Notes: generated by a model from the letters alone, not told the origin. A stretch of DNA of 31,418 nucleotides from an uncultured Pseudoflavonifractor sp. (GCA_904419835.1 CAJFTA010000025.1:1-31418); one strand, 5' to 3'; numbered from the stretch's first letter, positions 16,549 through 24,617 are shown. Translations and numbers: made by a program.

Positions 16549-17780
16549 GCCCGGGCCTCCTTCCTCTGCCGCCAGGCGCTCCGAAGGGCCAGGGCGGCCC
16601 GGTCAATGGGCCAGGAGAGCAGATTCATCACCAGAACGGCAAAGCCCACCCCTTCGGGGTAGGAGCCGAAGGTGCGCAGAAACACGGTGAGGGCGCCGCA
16701 GCCCACGCCGTAGACCACCTGTCCCCAGAAGGTAACCGGGGAGGTGGTGAAATCGGTAGCCATAAAGAAGGCGGCCAGCAGCAGTCCGCCGCCCATGAGA
16801 GAGTAGAGGGTCCAGTCCAGAGCGGAATTTCCGCCCTGGGGGAAGCACCAGGACAGCGCCGCCACCGTGCCCAGGAAGGACAGGGGGATCCGCAGCCTGA
16901 TGACCCGCCGGGCGAGCAGGTACAGCCCGCCCAGCAGCAGCAGGGCGGCGGACACCTCCCCCAGCGCTCCGGACCGGACGCCGGTGAACATCTCCAGCAG
17001 GGAGACGGAGGGCAGGCTGCCGGCGTGGAGGCTGGCCATGGGGGTGGCGGCGCTCTGGGCGTCGATGGCAAATCCATCCCAGCTGCGGACAGCGGGGAAT
17101 GCGCTCATCACGGCGGGGAAGGAGAAGAGAAAGGCCCGGCCCGCCAGCGCCGGGTTGAGAAAGTTCTTCCCCAGGCCGCCGAAGAGCTGCTTGACCACCA
17201 CAATGGCGAAAAAGTCCCCCAGCAGGACGGCCCAGTAGGGCACGTCGGCGGGCAGAGTGAAGGCCAGCAGCACGCCGGTGACCACGGCGGACAGATCGCC
17301 CACAGTCTGCCGCCGGCGGGTGATAAGGCAGAACAGGGCCTCGAAGGCCGCGCAGCCCGCCGCCGACACCAGCGTCACGAGGAAGGCACGGGGGCCGAAG
17401 AAATAGCACCCGGAGAAGAGCAGGGCGGGCATCAGGGCGATGAGCACGTCCAGCATCAGGGTGCGGGTGGTGTCACGGGTGATGAGATGGGGGGCGGAGG
17501 CCAGGGTGAGGGGAAGGCCGCGCAGCCCGCCGGCGGAAGATTGTCCCGTCCGCTGCTCCGTTTTTGGGGGCTGAGGCGCGGCCTGAGGCCGGGCGGGCTC
17601 CGCCTTGACCTCGGGGACCTCTGCCCGACGCGCCGGAGCGGGCTCAGGCTGGCTGGCGGAAGCGGCGTCAGGGGCGGCTGTCTCCGGCGCCTGGGCCTGG
17701 AGCGCCGCGTCCGGACTGGCCTGGGGGGTCTGCCGGGGGCGCTGCTGTCCGCCGGCGCGGTTTTTACGCTTCTTCTTCAT
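16545..17780 (-). CDS. rnfD: Rnf/Nqr-type electron transport complex subunit RnfD with Ala/Pro-rich extension
   Basis: A 411-residue membrane protein, about 60-90 residues longer than usual RnfD. Residues 1-90 are a basic start (MKKKRKN) plus an Ala/Pro/Gln/Glu-rich, probably disordered segment. The normal domain starts near residue 91 with LASAPHLITRDTTRTLMLDV. Motifs kept include VTGVLLAFTLP, KQLFGGLGKNFLNPALAGRAFL and the C-terminal MATDFTTSPVT. The covalent FMN motif (S/T)GAT is SAAT here (243-246), keeping the acceptor Thr246 but with Gly changed to Ala. The ATG start has GGGAGG six bases upstream and overlaps rnfC by 17 bases. Confidence 0.9.
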   Translation of the reverse strand: MKKKRKNRAGGQQRPRQTPQASPDAALQAQAPETAAPDAASASQPEPAPARRAEVPEVKAEPARPQAAPQPPKTEQRTGQSSAGGLRGLPLTLASAPHLITRDTTRTLMLDVLIALMPALLFSGCYFFGPRAFLVTLVSAAGCAAFEALFCLITRRRQTVGDLSAVVTGVLLAFTLPADVPYWAVLLGDFFAIVVVKQLFGGLGKNFLNPALAGRAFLFSFPAVMSAFPAVRSWDGFAIDAQSAATPMASLHAGSLPSVSLLEMFTGVRSGALGEVSAALLLLGGLYLLARRVIRLRIPLSFLGTVAALSWCFPQGGNSALDWTLYSLMGGGLLLAAFFMATDFTTSPVTFWGQVVYGVGCGALTVFLRTFGSYPEGVGFAVLVMNLLSWPIDRAALALRSAWRQRKEARA

Positions 17781-19077
17781 GGTCAGCCTCCCTTCCCTCC
17801 GCCGCCCCGGACAGATGGCGCTTGCCCACCCGAATGCTGTGGACCAGCCGCAGGTGGGCGGGGCACACATAGGCGCAGGCGCCGCACTCGGTGCAGGCGG
17901 AGATATGTTCCCGCTCCAGGGCCTCCCATTGTCCGCTCTTTACATGCAGATGCAGAAAGAGGGGGGCCAGACCGGCGGGGCAGGCCTCCACGCACCGGCC
18001 GCACCGGAGGCAGGGGCTCTCAGGCCGGGCGGCGGGGTAGAGATCCGCCGCCGACAGGGCCAGCAGGGCGCGGGTGTCCCCGGTTACCGGGGCGGACAGA
18101 TCAAACTGTGCCCTGCCCGTCATGGGGCCGCCGGCCACCAGCCGCACCGGCTCCCCCTTCCAGCCCCCGGCCTCCCGGATGAGGTCGGAGATGGGGGTGC
18201 CGATGGGCACCAGCAGGTTGGCGGGCCGGGCCACGGCGGAGCCGGTCACGGTGACCAGCCGGTGGGTCAGGGCCTCTCCCTGGTATACCGCGTCCCACAG
18301 GGCGGCGGCGGCGCAGGCGGTGAACAGGGCGCGGCCCTGTCCCTGACCGGGCAGCCTCTGGGGGTAACGGCTGCGGAGGAGCCGCAGCTCAATGTCGCCG
18401 CCCCGCAGGGGCAGGCGGCCCCGGAGGGCGGCCACGGCGTCGTACTGACTGCCCTCCAGGGCCAGCACGGCCCGGGGCAGGCTCAGGGCCTGCATCAGCA
18501 GCCGCACGCCGCCCAGCACCGCCTCGGGCCGGTCGGCCATCAGGCGGCGGCGGGAGGTGACATAGGACTCCGGCTCGGTGCCGTCAATGAGCAGGGCCTC
18601 CGCCCTGCCCATGGCGGCGCGGAGCAGCTGGGACAGGGGGCGGCCGGTGCCGTCCATGGCGGTCAGACCGGCCTGGGCGGCGATGTCGGCCAGCTCGCCG
18701 GGCCGGAGGCTGGCGGGAGCGGCGTCCCTGTCCACCCGCCGCCAGGCGGGGGAGGCCACCGGGGTGTCTTTCCCGTCGCTGTCGATGACCACCGAGAGGG
18801 CGGCGCCGCCCCGGAGCTGAGGCCGGGGCTCCACCGCCGCCACCGTGCCGGACACGCTGGCGTGGACTGCCGCCAGGCCGGGAGCGGCGTCGGCCAGTAT
18901 CTGACCCACCCGCACCCGGTCCCCCGGCGCCACCAGCGGCACGGCATCAGCCGTTCCCGGGCCGGCCAGAGGCAGCACCACCTGAGCCGGCGGATGCTCC
19001 ATGGGCCGGAAGGGGAGCTGTGCGGTGGCACTCTTCCTTTGGACGGGACGGATCCCGCCGGAAAAAATGGAAAACAT
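17764..19077 (-). CDS. rnfC: Rnf-type electron transport complex subunit RnfC, divergent NADH/FMN region
   Basis: A 437-residue protein of the RnfC/RsxC family. It has the N-terminal biotinyl/lipoyl-like barrel (PLVAPGDRVRVGQILADA), a central region, a conserved SLBB-like part (RLVTVTGSAVARPANL) and two 4Fe-4S motifs: Cys356, 359, 362, 366 and Cys395, 398, 401, 405. In classical RnfC the central region holds a GLGGAGFPT nucleotide loop and an N(A/G)AECEPY segment. Here these read AMDGTGRPL and DGTEPESYVT, and a second Gly-rich stretch after the YP motif is shortened. NADH/FMN binding is therefore doubtful. The start is ATG 19077 (AGAGGTGGGG site) rather than the in-frame ATG at 19104. It is the first gene of the operon, with its promoter at 19147-19176. 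Confidence 0.87.
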   Translation of the reverse strand: MFSIFSGGIRPVQRKSATAQLPFRPMEHPPAQVVLPLAGPGTADAVPLVAPGDRVRVGQILADAAPGLAAVHASVSGTVAAVEPRPQLRGGAALSVVIDSDGKDTPVASPAWRRVDRDAAPASLRPGELADIAAQAGLTAMDGTGRPLSQLLRAAMGRAEALLIDGTEPESYVTSRRRLMADRPEAVLGGVRLLMQALSLPRAVLALEGSQYDAVAALRGRLPLRGGDIELRLLRSRYPQRLPGQGQGRALFTACAAAALWDAVYQGEALTHRLVTVTGSAVARPANLLVPIGTPISDLIREAGGWKGEPVRLVAGGPMTGRAQFDLSAPVTGDTRALLALSAADLYPAARPESPCLRCGRCVEACPAGLAPLFLHLHVKSGQWEALEREHISACTECGACAYVCPAHLRLVHSIRVGKRHLSGAAEGREADHEEEA

Positions 19078-19146
19078 GTCCCCACCTCTTGCATAAAAAT
19101 ACAACAGTTCTGCCGCTGGAGAGAAATCTGCCAGGACAATTTATAT

Positions 19147-19176
19147 ATTATACCGTATTCATACACGAAATGTCCA
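19147..19176 (-). promoter_or_regulatory. Promoter of the rnfCDGEA operon
   Basis: On the minus strand TGGACA (19176-19171) and a perfect TATAAT (19152-19147) are separated by 18 bases, about 70 bases upstream of rnfC. Between here and the T-box promoter (19177-19280) I see no gene. Confidence 0.7.
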
Positions 19177-19280
19177 GAGAGGAGGGGAAATTTACCGGAA
19201 TCTGCCGCAAAGAGGGAAAAAAGCGGGGATCGCATCGCTTTAAAGAGAAAAAGATTTTTTCAGAAATTACAAAATCATGA

Positions 19281-19309
19281 TTGACAAATGTCCCTTTCGG
19301 AGGTATGAT
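19281..19309 (+). promoter_or_regulatory. Promoter of the T-box/ilvBNC transcript
   Basis: Perfect TTGACA (19281-19286) and TATGAT (19304-19309) with a 17-base spacer. Transcription would start near 19316, just before the T-box leader. Confidence 0.9.
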
Positions 19310-19315
19310 ACCAGT

Positions 19316-19610
19316 TAATTACACACCGTGCACAGACAAATGTGCCGGACAGAAAGGCAATGACTGGGTAGGTACGGCCATGGCGCAAGCGCAGAGAGGG
19401 AGCGGCTGGTGTAAGTTCCCGTGAGCATGGACCGGAGGGTCGCCCAAGGAGCAGCCGGGCTGAAGGGGGTGCACACGCCCCTGGTAAGTGCGGACGGTTC
19501 CCCTCCGTTATCGGGGTGAGAGCGCGCAGGGCGCCGCCCTGCGAATTTAGGTGGTACCACGGAGCATGACTTCGTCCTATGGGACGAAATGTCGTGCTTT
19601 TTTCTTTTTT
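19316..19610 (+). promoter_or_regulatory. T-box leader riboswitch of the ilvBNC operon
   Basis: A tRNA-sensing leader. Stem I includes an 8-bp helix (CGGCCATG 19375-19382 with CATGGACCG 19426-19434, one bulged A) and a distal AGAGAGGG region with GGTGTAAG (from about 19393). The conserved T-box AGGTGGTACCACGG lies at 19549-19562 and pairs with the tRNA acceptor end. A terminator hairpin follows. The codon placed opposite the specifier loop, just after the 8-bp helix, reads GTC (19439-19441), suggesting tRNA-Val; this choice is tentative. Uncharged tRNA would favour antitermination and so expression of branched-chain amino acid synthesis. Confidence 0.93.
19564..19610 (+). terminator. Terminator hairpin of the T-box leader
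   Basis: GCATGAC-TTCGTCC pairs with GGACGAA and GTCGTGC around a TATG-type loop, with a two-base bulge. It is followed by a long T-rich run (TTTTTTC then TTTTTT). The 5' arm starts just after the conserved T-box sequence, as needed for mutually exclusive antiterminator folding. Confidence 0.92.
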
Positions 19611-19645
19611 CCGGTGGAAATGAAACCAAAGGAGGTCTCACAAAT

Positions 19646-21352
19646 ATGAAGATGAAAACCCCGCAGATTCTGATGGAATGCCTGCTGGAGCAGGGGGTGG
19701 ACACCGTATTCGGCTATCCCGGCGGCACCATTCTGAACATCTACGATGAGCTGGAGCTTCACGGATACAAGGAGAAGATTCACCATATTCTGACCGCCCA
19801 TGAGCAGGGGGCCTCCCACGCCGCCGACGGATACGCCCGCGCCACCGGAAAGGTGGGCGTGTGCTTTGCCACCAGCGGCCCCGGCGCCACCAACCTGACC
19901 ACCGGCATCGCCACTGCCTACTACGACTCCTCCCCCGTGGTGTTCATCACGGTCAACGTGGCGGAGAACCTCATTGGCAAGGACTCCTTCCAGGAGGTGG
20001 ATATCACCGGCATCACCATGCCCATCACCAAGTGCAACTACCTGGTCCGCCGGGCGGAGGACCTGGCCGACGTGATCCGGGAGGCCTTTGCCATCGCCCG
20101 CTCCGGCCGCCCCGGCCCGGTGCTGATTGATATTCTCAAAAATGTTACATACGAGGAGGCGGAGTACGAGTACCTGCCCCCCAGCGAGCACGGCAAGCAC
20201 GGCCGCCTGGCCGCCATGCTCCGCCGGGCCTCCCACGACCTGCGCACCCCCGAGCCCGACCACGGCGACATCGACAAGCTGCTGGACATGATTGAGGAGG
20301 CCAGAAAGCCCCTGGTCCTGGTGGGCGGCGGCGTGATCCGCTCCCGGGGCGCGGTGCCTGAGTTCCGCAAGTTCTTTGAGCGGCTGAACGCCCCTGTGGC
20401 CTCCACCATCATGGGCGGCGGCGCCTGCCCTGGCAACCACCCCCTCTTTACCGGCATGATCGGCATGCACGGCTCCCACGCCTCCAACCACGCCGCCAAC
20501 GAGTGCGACCTGCTCATCGCCATTGGCTGCCGGTTCTCCGACCGGGTGGCCACCGACCCCAAGACCTTTGCCAGGCAGGCCAAAATTGTCCAGATTGACA
20601 TCGACCGGGCGGAGGTGGACAAGAACGTCCAGACCGACCACCACATCATCGGCGACGCCCGGCGGGTGCTGGAGCTGCTCAACGAGAAGCTGCCCGCCCA
20701 CGACTACCCTGAGTGGAAGGAGTGGGTGTTCTCCCACAAGGAGCTGCCCCTGAAAAAGGACGGCATCCTCCACGCCCACGAGGTGCTGGAGACCATTCAG
20801 GCGGTGGCCCCCGGGGCCATTGTGGCCACCGATGTGGGCCAGCACCAGATGTGGGCCGCCCAGTACTACCATTTCGACCGGCCCGGCCAGCTCATCACCT
20901 CCGGCGGCTTCGGCACCATGGGCTTCGGCCTGGGGGCCGCCATGGGCGCCAAGGTGGGCAACCCGGACACCCCCGTGTTCCTCTGCACCGGCGACGGCTG
21001 CTTCCGCATGAACTGCCACGAGCTGTGCACCGTGGAGCACTACCACATCCCGGTGATTATCCTGATTTTCAACAACCACACCCTGGGCATGGTCCGCCAG
21101 TGGCAGCACCTGATCTACGGCGAGCGGTATTCCCAGACCGACCTGGACCGGGGCCCCGACTTCGTCAAGCTGGCCGAGGCCTACGGCCTGCGGGGCGCCC
21201 GGTGCGGCACCCAGCAGGAGCTGGAGGCCGTGCTGAAGGAGGCGGTGGCCTCCGGAACGGCATGGGTTGTGGACTGCGCCATTGACAAGGACGCCATGGT
21301 CCACCCCATGGTGTCCGGAGGCGCGCCTGTGACCAATTTCCTGCTGGATTAA
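19646..21352 (+). CDS. ilvB: Acetolactate synthase large (catalytic) subunit
   Basis: TPP-, FAD- and Mg-dependent enzyme condensing two pyruvates to acetolactate, or pyruvate with 2-oxobutanoate, in valine, leucine and isoleucine synthesis. The 568-residue protein is full length. The catalytic Glu53 lies in TAHEQGASHAADGYAR. The central domain has PLVLVGGGVI. The TPP/Mg motif GDGCFRMNCHEL begins near residue 450. Start ATG 19646 follows GGAGG; a second ATG two codons later is possible. It is the first gene after the T-box leader, followed by ilvN 14 bases later. Confidence 0.97.
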   Translation: MKMKTPQILMECLLEQGVDTVFGYPGGTILNIYDELELHGYKEKIHHILTAHEQGASHAADGYARATGKVGVCFATSGPGATNLTTGIATAYYDSSPVVFITVNVAENLIGKDSFQEVDITGITMPITKCNYLVRRAEDLADVIREAFAIARSGRPGPVLIDILKNVTYEEAEYEYLPPSEHGKHGRLAAMLRRASHDLRTPEPDHGDIDKLLDMIEEARKPLVLVGGGVIRSRGAVPEFRKFFERLNAPVASTIMGGGACPGNHPLFTGMIGMHGSHASNHAANECDLLIAIGCRFSDRVATDPKTFARQAKIVQIDIDRAEVDKNVQTDHHIIGDARRVLELLNEKLPAHDYPEWKEWVFSHKELPLKKDGILHAHEVLETIQAVAPGAIVATDVGQHQMWAAQYYHFDRPGQLITSGGFGTMGFGLGAAMGAKVGNPDTPVFLCTGDGCFRMNCHELCTVEHYHIPVIILIFNNHTLGMVRQWQHLIYGERYSQTDLDRGPDFVKLAEAYGLRGARCGTQQELEAVLKEAVASGTAWVVDCAIDKDAMVHPMVSGGAPVTNFLLD

Positions 21353-21366
21353 GGAGGGCGACAAGG

Positions 21367-21924
21367 ATGAAAAACAGTATGATAACCCGCCGCACCCTTT
21401 CCGTCCTGGTGGAAAACGCCCCCGGCGTCCTGAGCCAGGTCTCCCGCCTCTTCTCCCGGAAGGGATACAACATAGAGTCCCTGGCCGTGGGCACCACCGA
21501 CGACCCGGAGGTCTCCCGTATCACCATTGAGGTCATGTGCGACGACCAGATGGCCGAGCAGATCATGAACCAGCTGCGCAAGCTCTTCCCGGTCTACTCG
21601 GTGCAGGAGCTGCTGCCCGAGCGGTCCATCCGCCGGGAGCTGGTCATGTTCAAGGTGAAGGCGGAGACCCACGACATCCGCAACGAGGTCATCCAGATCG
21701 CCAACATCTTCCGGGCCTCCATCATCGACGTGTCCCTCAAGTCCCTGACCCTGGCCCTCATCGGCGACGAGTCCAAGGCAGACGCCATGCAGAAGCTGCT
21801 GGAGGCCTTCGGCATCCTGGAGCTGGTGCGTACCGGCATGGTGGCCCTGGAGCGGGGCGCCTACACCATCAGCGACGAGAACAAGGAGAAGACAGAATTC
21901 ATTTTGGGCAAAAACGTACTGTAA
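21367..21924 (+). CDS. ilvN: Acetolactate synthase small (regulatory) subunit
   Basis: A 185-residue regulatory partner of IlvB; in the family it binds valine and gives feedback inhibition. The N-terminal ACT domain starts at about residue 8 (RTLSVLVENAPGVLSQVSRLFSRKG, shown in part as NAPGVLSQVSRLF). A second ACT-like C-terminal domain holds ELVMFKVKAE and ASIIDVSLKSLTLALIGDE. Start ATG 21367 has AAGGAGGG upstream. The length is slightly above the usual 160-175. The short gap to ilvB shows operon organisation. Confidence 0.96.
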   Translation: MKNSMITRRTLSVLVENAPGVLSQVSRLFSRKGYNIESLAVGTTDDPEVSRITIEVMCDDQMAEQIMNQLRKLFPVYSVQELLPERSIRRELVMFKVKAETHDIRNEVIQIANIFRASIIDVSLKSLTLALIGDESKADAMQKLLEAFGILELVRTGMVALERGAYTISDENKEKTEFILGKNVL

Positions 21925-21999
21925 CAAGAACGTGCTCTGACGGCGCGGACGAAAATTCTCCCGATTGTATCACAGTTATCATTCTTTTCCCATTGCCTG

Positions 22000-22008
22000 T
22001 GCTATGAT
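22000..22008 (+). promoter_or_regulatory. Possible internal promoter of ilvC (extended -10)
   Basis: TG-C-TATGAT (22000-22008) is an extended -10 element 44 bases before the ilvC start, in the 128-base gap after ilvN. No good -35 box at the normal distance was found, so this is tentative. Confidence 0.35.
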
Positions 22009-22052
22009 CTGAGATAACAAAATCAACTTCCATGAAAAAGGAGTGTATTACA

Positions 22053-23072
22053 ATGGCAAAGATGTACTATGAAAAGGACTGCGAGCTCAGCTATCTGGAC
22101 GGCAAGAAGATCGCCATCATCGGCTACGGCTCCCAGGGGCATGCCCATGCCCTCAACCTGAAGGACTCCGGCTGCGACGTGTGCGTGGGCCTGCGTCAGG
22201 GCTCCAAGAACTGGGCCAACGCCGAGAAGGCCGGCCTGAAGGTGATGACCGTGGCTGACGCCGCCAAGTGGGGCGACATCATCATGATGCTCATCAACGA
22301 CGAGGTCCAGGCCGACGTCTATAAGAAGGATATCGCCCCCTACCTGACCGACGGCAAGGCTCTGGCTTTTGCCCACGGCTTCAACATCCGCTATCAGCAG
22401 ATCGTCCCGCCCGCCGGCGTGGACGTGTTCATGGCTGCCCCCAAGGGCCCCGGCCACACCGTCCGTTCCACCTACGTCAACGGCAAGGGCGTGCCCTGCC
22501 TGGTGGCCGTGGAGCAGAACGCCACCGGCAACGCCTACAAGATCGCCCTGGCCTACATCGCCGGTATCGGCGGCGCCCGCGCCGGTGTGATGGAGACCAC
22601 CTTCCACGACGAGACCGAGACCGACCTGTTCGGCGAGCAGACCGTCCTGTGCGGCGGCGTTGTGGACCTGATGCGCTGCGGCTTCGAGGTGCTGGTTGAG
22701 GCCGGCTACGAGCCTGAGAACGCCTACTTCGAGTGCATCCACGAGATGAAGCTCATCATCGACCTCATCAACAAGGGCGGCGTGGCTGCCATGAACTACT
22801 CCATCTCCGACACCGCCGAGTTCGGCGAGTACGTCTCCGGTCCCCGCGTCATCCCCCACGAGGAGACCAAGGCACGGATGCGCGCTGTCCTCTCCGACAT
22901 CCAGGACGGCACCTTCGCCGGCAAGTGGATCGCCGAGAACAAGAACGGCCGCTGCTTCTTCAACTCCAAGCGTCAGCAGCTCAAGAAGCACCAGATGGAG
23001 ATCGTGGGCGAGGAGCTCCGCAAGAACATGATCTGGGGCGGCGATAAGGACCTGGACACCGCTTCCAACTAA
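22053..23072 (+). CDS. ilvC: Ketol-acid reductoisomerase, class I
   Basis: Mg- and NAD(P)H-dependent enzyme that isomerises and reduces acetolactate to dihydroxyisovalerate. The 339-residue length is that of class I. The nucleotide-binding motif is GYGSQGHAHALNLKDSG, followed by the cofactor-specificity loop GLRQGSKNWANA. Catalytic-domain motifs are FAHGFNIRY, APKGPGHTVRSTY and the acidic metal site ETTFHDETETDLFGEQ. Start ATG 22053 has AAGGAG nine bases upstream, preferred over an ATG at 22032. It completes the ilvBNC operon. ilvD is not in the window. Confidence 0.97.
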   Translation: MAKMYYEKDCELSYLDGKKIAIIGYGSQGHAHALNLKDSGCDVCVGLRQGSKNWANAEKAGLKVMTVADAAKWGDIIMMLINDEVQADVYKKDIAPYLTDGKALAFAHGFNIRYQQIVPPAGVDVFMAAPKGPGHTVRSTYVNGKGVPCLVAVEQNATGNAYKIALAYIAGIGGARAGVMETTFHDETETDLFGEQTVLCGGVVDLMRCGFEVLVEAGYEPENAYFECIHEMKLIIDLINKGGVAAMNYSISDTAEFGEYVSGPRVIPHEETKARMRAVLSDIQDGTFAGKWIAENKNGRCFFNSKRQQLKKHQMEIVGEELRKNMIWGGDKDLDTASN

Positions 23073-23087
23073 ACAGGACTCCGGGGT

Positions 23088-23122
23088 CCCCGCAAAAGCC
23101 CAGCGAAGCGGGTTTTGTGGGG
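23088..23122 (+). terminator. Hairpin after ilvC
   Basis: CCCC-GCAAAA-GCCC (23088-23101) pairs with GGG-TTTT-GTGGGG (23110-23122), with a wobble pair and a bulged G. No free T-run follows, but the TTTT in the 3' arm could act as one if only the inner CCCaGC/GCGGG stem forms. Confidence 0.5.
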
Positions 23123-23143
23123 AAAGGAGCCGCAGAATAAATT

Positions 23144-23200
23144 GCACCCCATTTGCCATTCAGTATGGTATACTGAGTAACAAATGGGGTGCTTTATTAT
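23144..23200 (+). terminator. Nested palindrome with T-rich tail before the GNAT gene
   Basis: Outer arms GCACCCCATTTG (23144-23155) and CAAATGGGGTGC (23181-23192) enclose an inner hairpin TCAGTAT-GGT-ATACTGA, then TTTATTAT. It may terminate ilvC transcripts. The inner part also reads TG-G-TATACT, an extended -10 that could drive the GNAT gene. The palindrome begins the AT-rich segment. Confidence 0.5.
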
Positions 23201-23280
23201 GCCAAAAGGAATACCAAAGAAATGGAACAGGATGCCGTGCTGAAAGAAGCAGCGGCGAAAAAACTTTGACGGAGGATTTT

Positions 23281-23796
23281 ATGAAGATAAATGATATTGA
23301 AACGCCAAGACTTTTATTAAGAGGATTCACGAAAGAAGATGCTTTGTGGGCATATAGTATCTGGAACAATCCAGAGATGGGACAATATTTGACGGATGAA
23401 GCAAAAGAAGAAATAGATGATGAATATTTGAACATGTTAGAAGGCTTGGGCGAGGATGAGGAATGCTGCTATTTGATTCCTGTTTTTAAGGATTCCTTAG
23501 AACGGGTAGGAACATGCAGCTTCATGGTAAGTGACGACAAGAAAGTATACGATATTGGTTATTGCGTACATAAGAATTTTTGGCGTCAGGGCTATGCAAC
23601 TGAAATTGTCCAGGGAATGGTAGACTATGCCCGCAGTCAAGGCGCTGAGAAAGTGACGATTTATGTGAATCAGGAAAATGCCGCTTCCAATCGTGTTGCC
23701 CAGAAATGTGGCGGAAAAATTGTCAGCGAGACCACATCTAAGAAAAAGGGAACAGATATCATCATGAAAGATTATAAATACGAAATTGTATTGTAA
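23281..23796 (+). CDS. GNAT family N-acetyltransferase (RimJ/RimL-like)
   Basis: A 171-residue acetyl-CoA-dependent N-acetyltransferase. It opens INDIETPRLLLRGFTKEDA, the RimJ/RimL-type N terminus. The acetyl-CoA loop is seen as FWRQGYATEIVQGMVDYA, and the C-terminal VNQENAASNRVAQKCGG motif is typical. The substrate could be a protein N terminus, an antibiotic or a small molecule; it cannot be told from sequence. Start ATG 23281 follows GGAGG; an upstream in-frame start would overlap that site. The gene is clearly AT-rich with TTA and AGA codons, unlike its GC-rich neighbours, which suggests horizontal transfer. Confidence 0.9.
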   Translation: MKINDIETPRLLLRGFTKEDALWAYSIWNNPEMGQYLTDEAKEEIDDEYLNMLEGLGEDEECCYLIPVFKDSLERVGTCSFMVSDDKKVYDIGYCVHKNFWRQGYATEIVQGMVDYARSQGAEKVTIYVNQENAASNRVAQKCGGKIVSETTSKKKGTDIIMKDYKYEIVL

Positions 23797-23834
23797 GGCG
23801 TTTCCTACATAAAAGGAGACAGGTTATCGATATT

Positions 23835-24596
23835 TTATTCGTGACGCTTGCCTGCCACGATGGCGGCAATCAGCATGCCGAACAGGCAAATCATTGTCAG
23901 AGGCATCTCCAGGGTGAGGGCATGACCGGGCCACAGGGAGTGGATTACGCCCCAGAGAACGGGAAAGAGGACCATGAGCCCCAGCAGCCAGACCCGCATG
24001 GCCCGGAGGATATAGGGCCAGTTGCTGTTGTGAAAGCGCACCCCGGCCAGGTTGATGCGGAACACGCCGTCGCCGTAAAAGCTGATGTTGTTCTGGTCGT
24101 AGTAGGCGGGCAGACGCTCCTTCACCCGGAAGCACAGCCAGGCCCCAAAGAGGAGGCACAACCCCTCCACCAGCAGGGCGGTGGCCTCCATCTCCTCCAC
24201 CGTAAAGCCCGTGGCCAGCAGCACGGCGCACTCCGCCGCGCCAATCAGGGCGCACAGAAGATAGGCCAGCCGCCACTTCCTGCGCTGTGCCTTCTGGGCC
24301 TGGCGCTCCTCCTCCGTCAAGTAGAGAGTGGACTTCACCAGAGCCTCTACCTCTTCCACCGGCAGTTGGCCAGCCGCGGTGCGCTCTCCCCTGAGCAGTT
24401 CGGTGACCGTCACGCCCAGGCAGTCCGCCAGGGGCAGCAGCAGCCCCACGTCGGGCAGGCTCAGGCCACGCTCCCACTTGCTCACCGCCTTGTCCGATAC
24501 GAAGAGCCGCTCGGCCAACTCCTTCTGGGTCAGTCCCTGCTCCCGGCGCAGCTGGGCCAGGAAGCCGCCAAAGCGTTCCTTGTCAATGTCGTTCAT
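23835..24596 (-). CDS. XRE-family HTH regulator with C-terminal membrane domain
   Basis: A 253-residue protein. Residues about 7-62 form an XRE/Cro-type helix-turn-helix (LRREQGLTQKELAERLFVSD, KAVSKWERGLSLPD). A linker (LTEEERQAQKAQRRKWR) is followed by about four membrane helices (near 108-127, 136-156, 202-222 and 230-248). HTH proteins fused to membrane segments are common in Clostridia and may sense envelope or nutrient signals; the target is unknown. ATG start with AAAGGAGGG six bases upstream. Convergent with the GNAT gene; no shared terminator is obvious. Confidence 0.88.
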   Translation of the reverse strand: MNDIDKERFGGFLAQLRREQGLTQKELAERLFVSDKAVSKWERGLSLPDVGLLLPLADCLGVTVTELLRGERTAAGQLPVEEVEALVKSTLYLTEEERQAQKAQRRKWRLAYLLCALIGAAECAVLLATGFTVEEMEATALLVEGLCLLFGAWLCFRVKERLPAYYDQNNISFYGDGVFRINLAGVRFHNSNWPYILRAMRVWLLGLMVLFPVLWGVIHSLWPGHALTLEMPLTMICLFGMLIAAIVAGKRHE

Positions 24597-24617
24597 GTGG
24601 GTCCCTCCTTTGGACCT

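Noticed and set aside
23177..23269. Short open frame (ending KEAAAKKL) just before the GNAT ribosome site
   Set aside because: It could be the tail of a truncated gene, but it has no good start or ribosome site, overlaps the palindrome, and is too short to assign.
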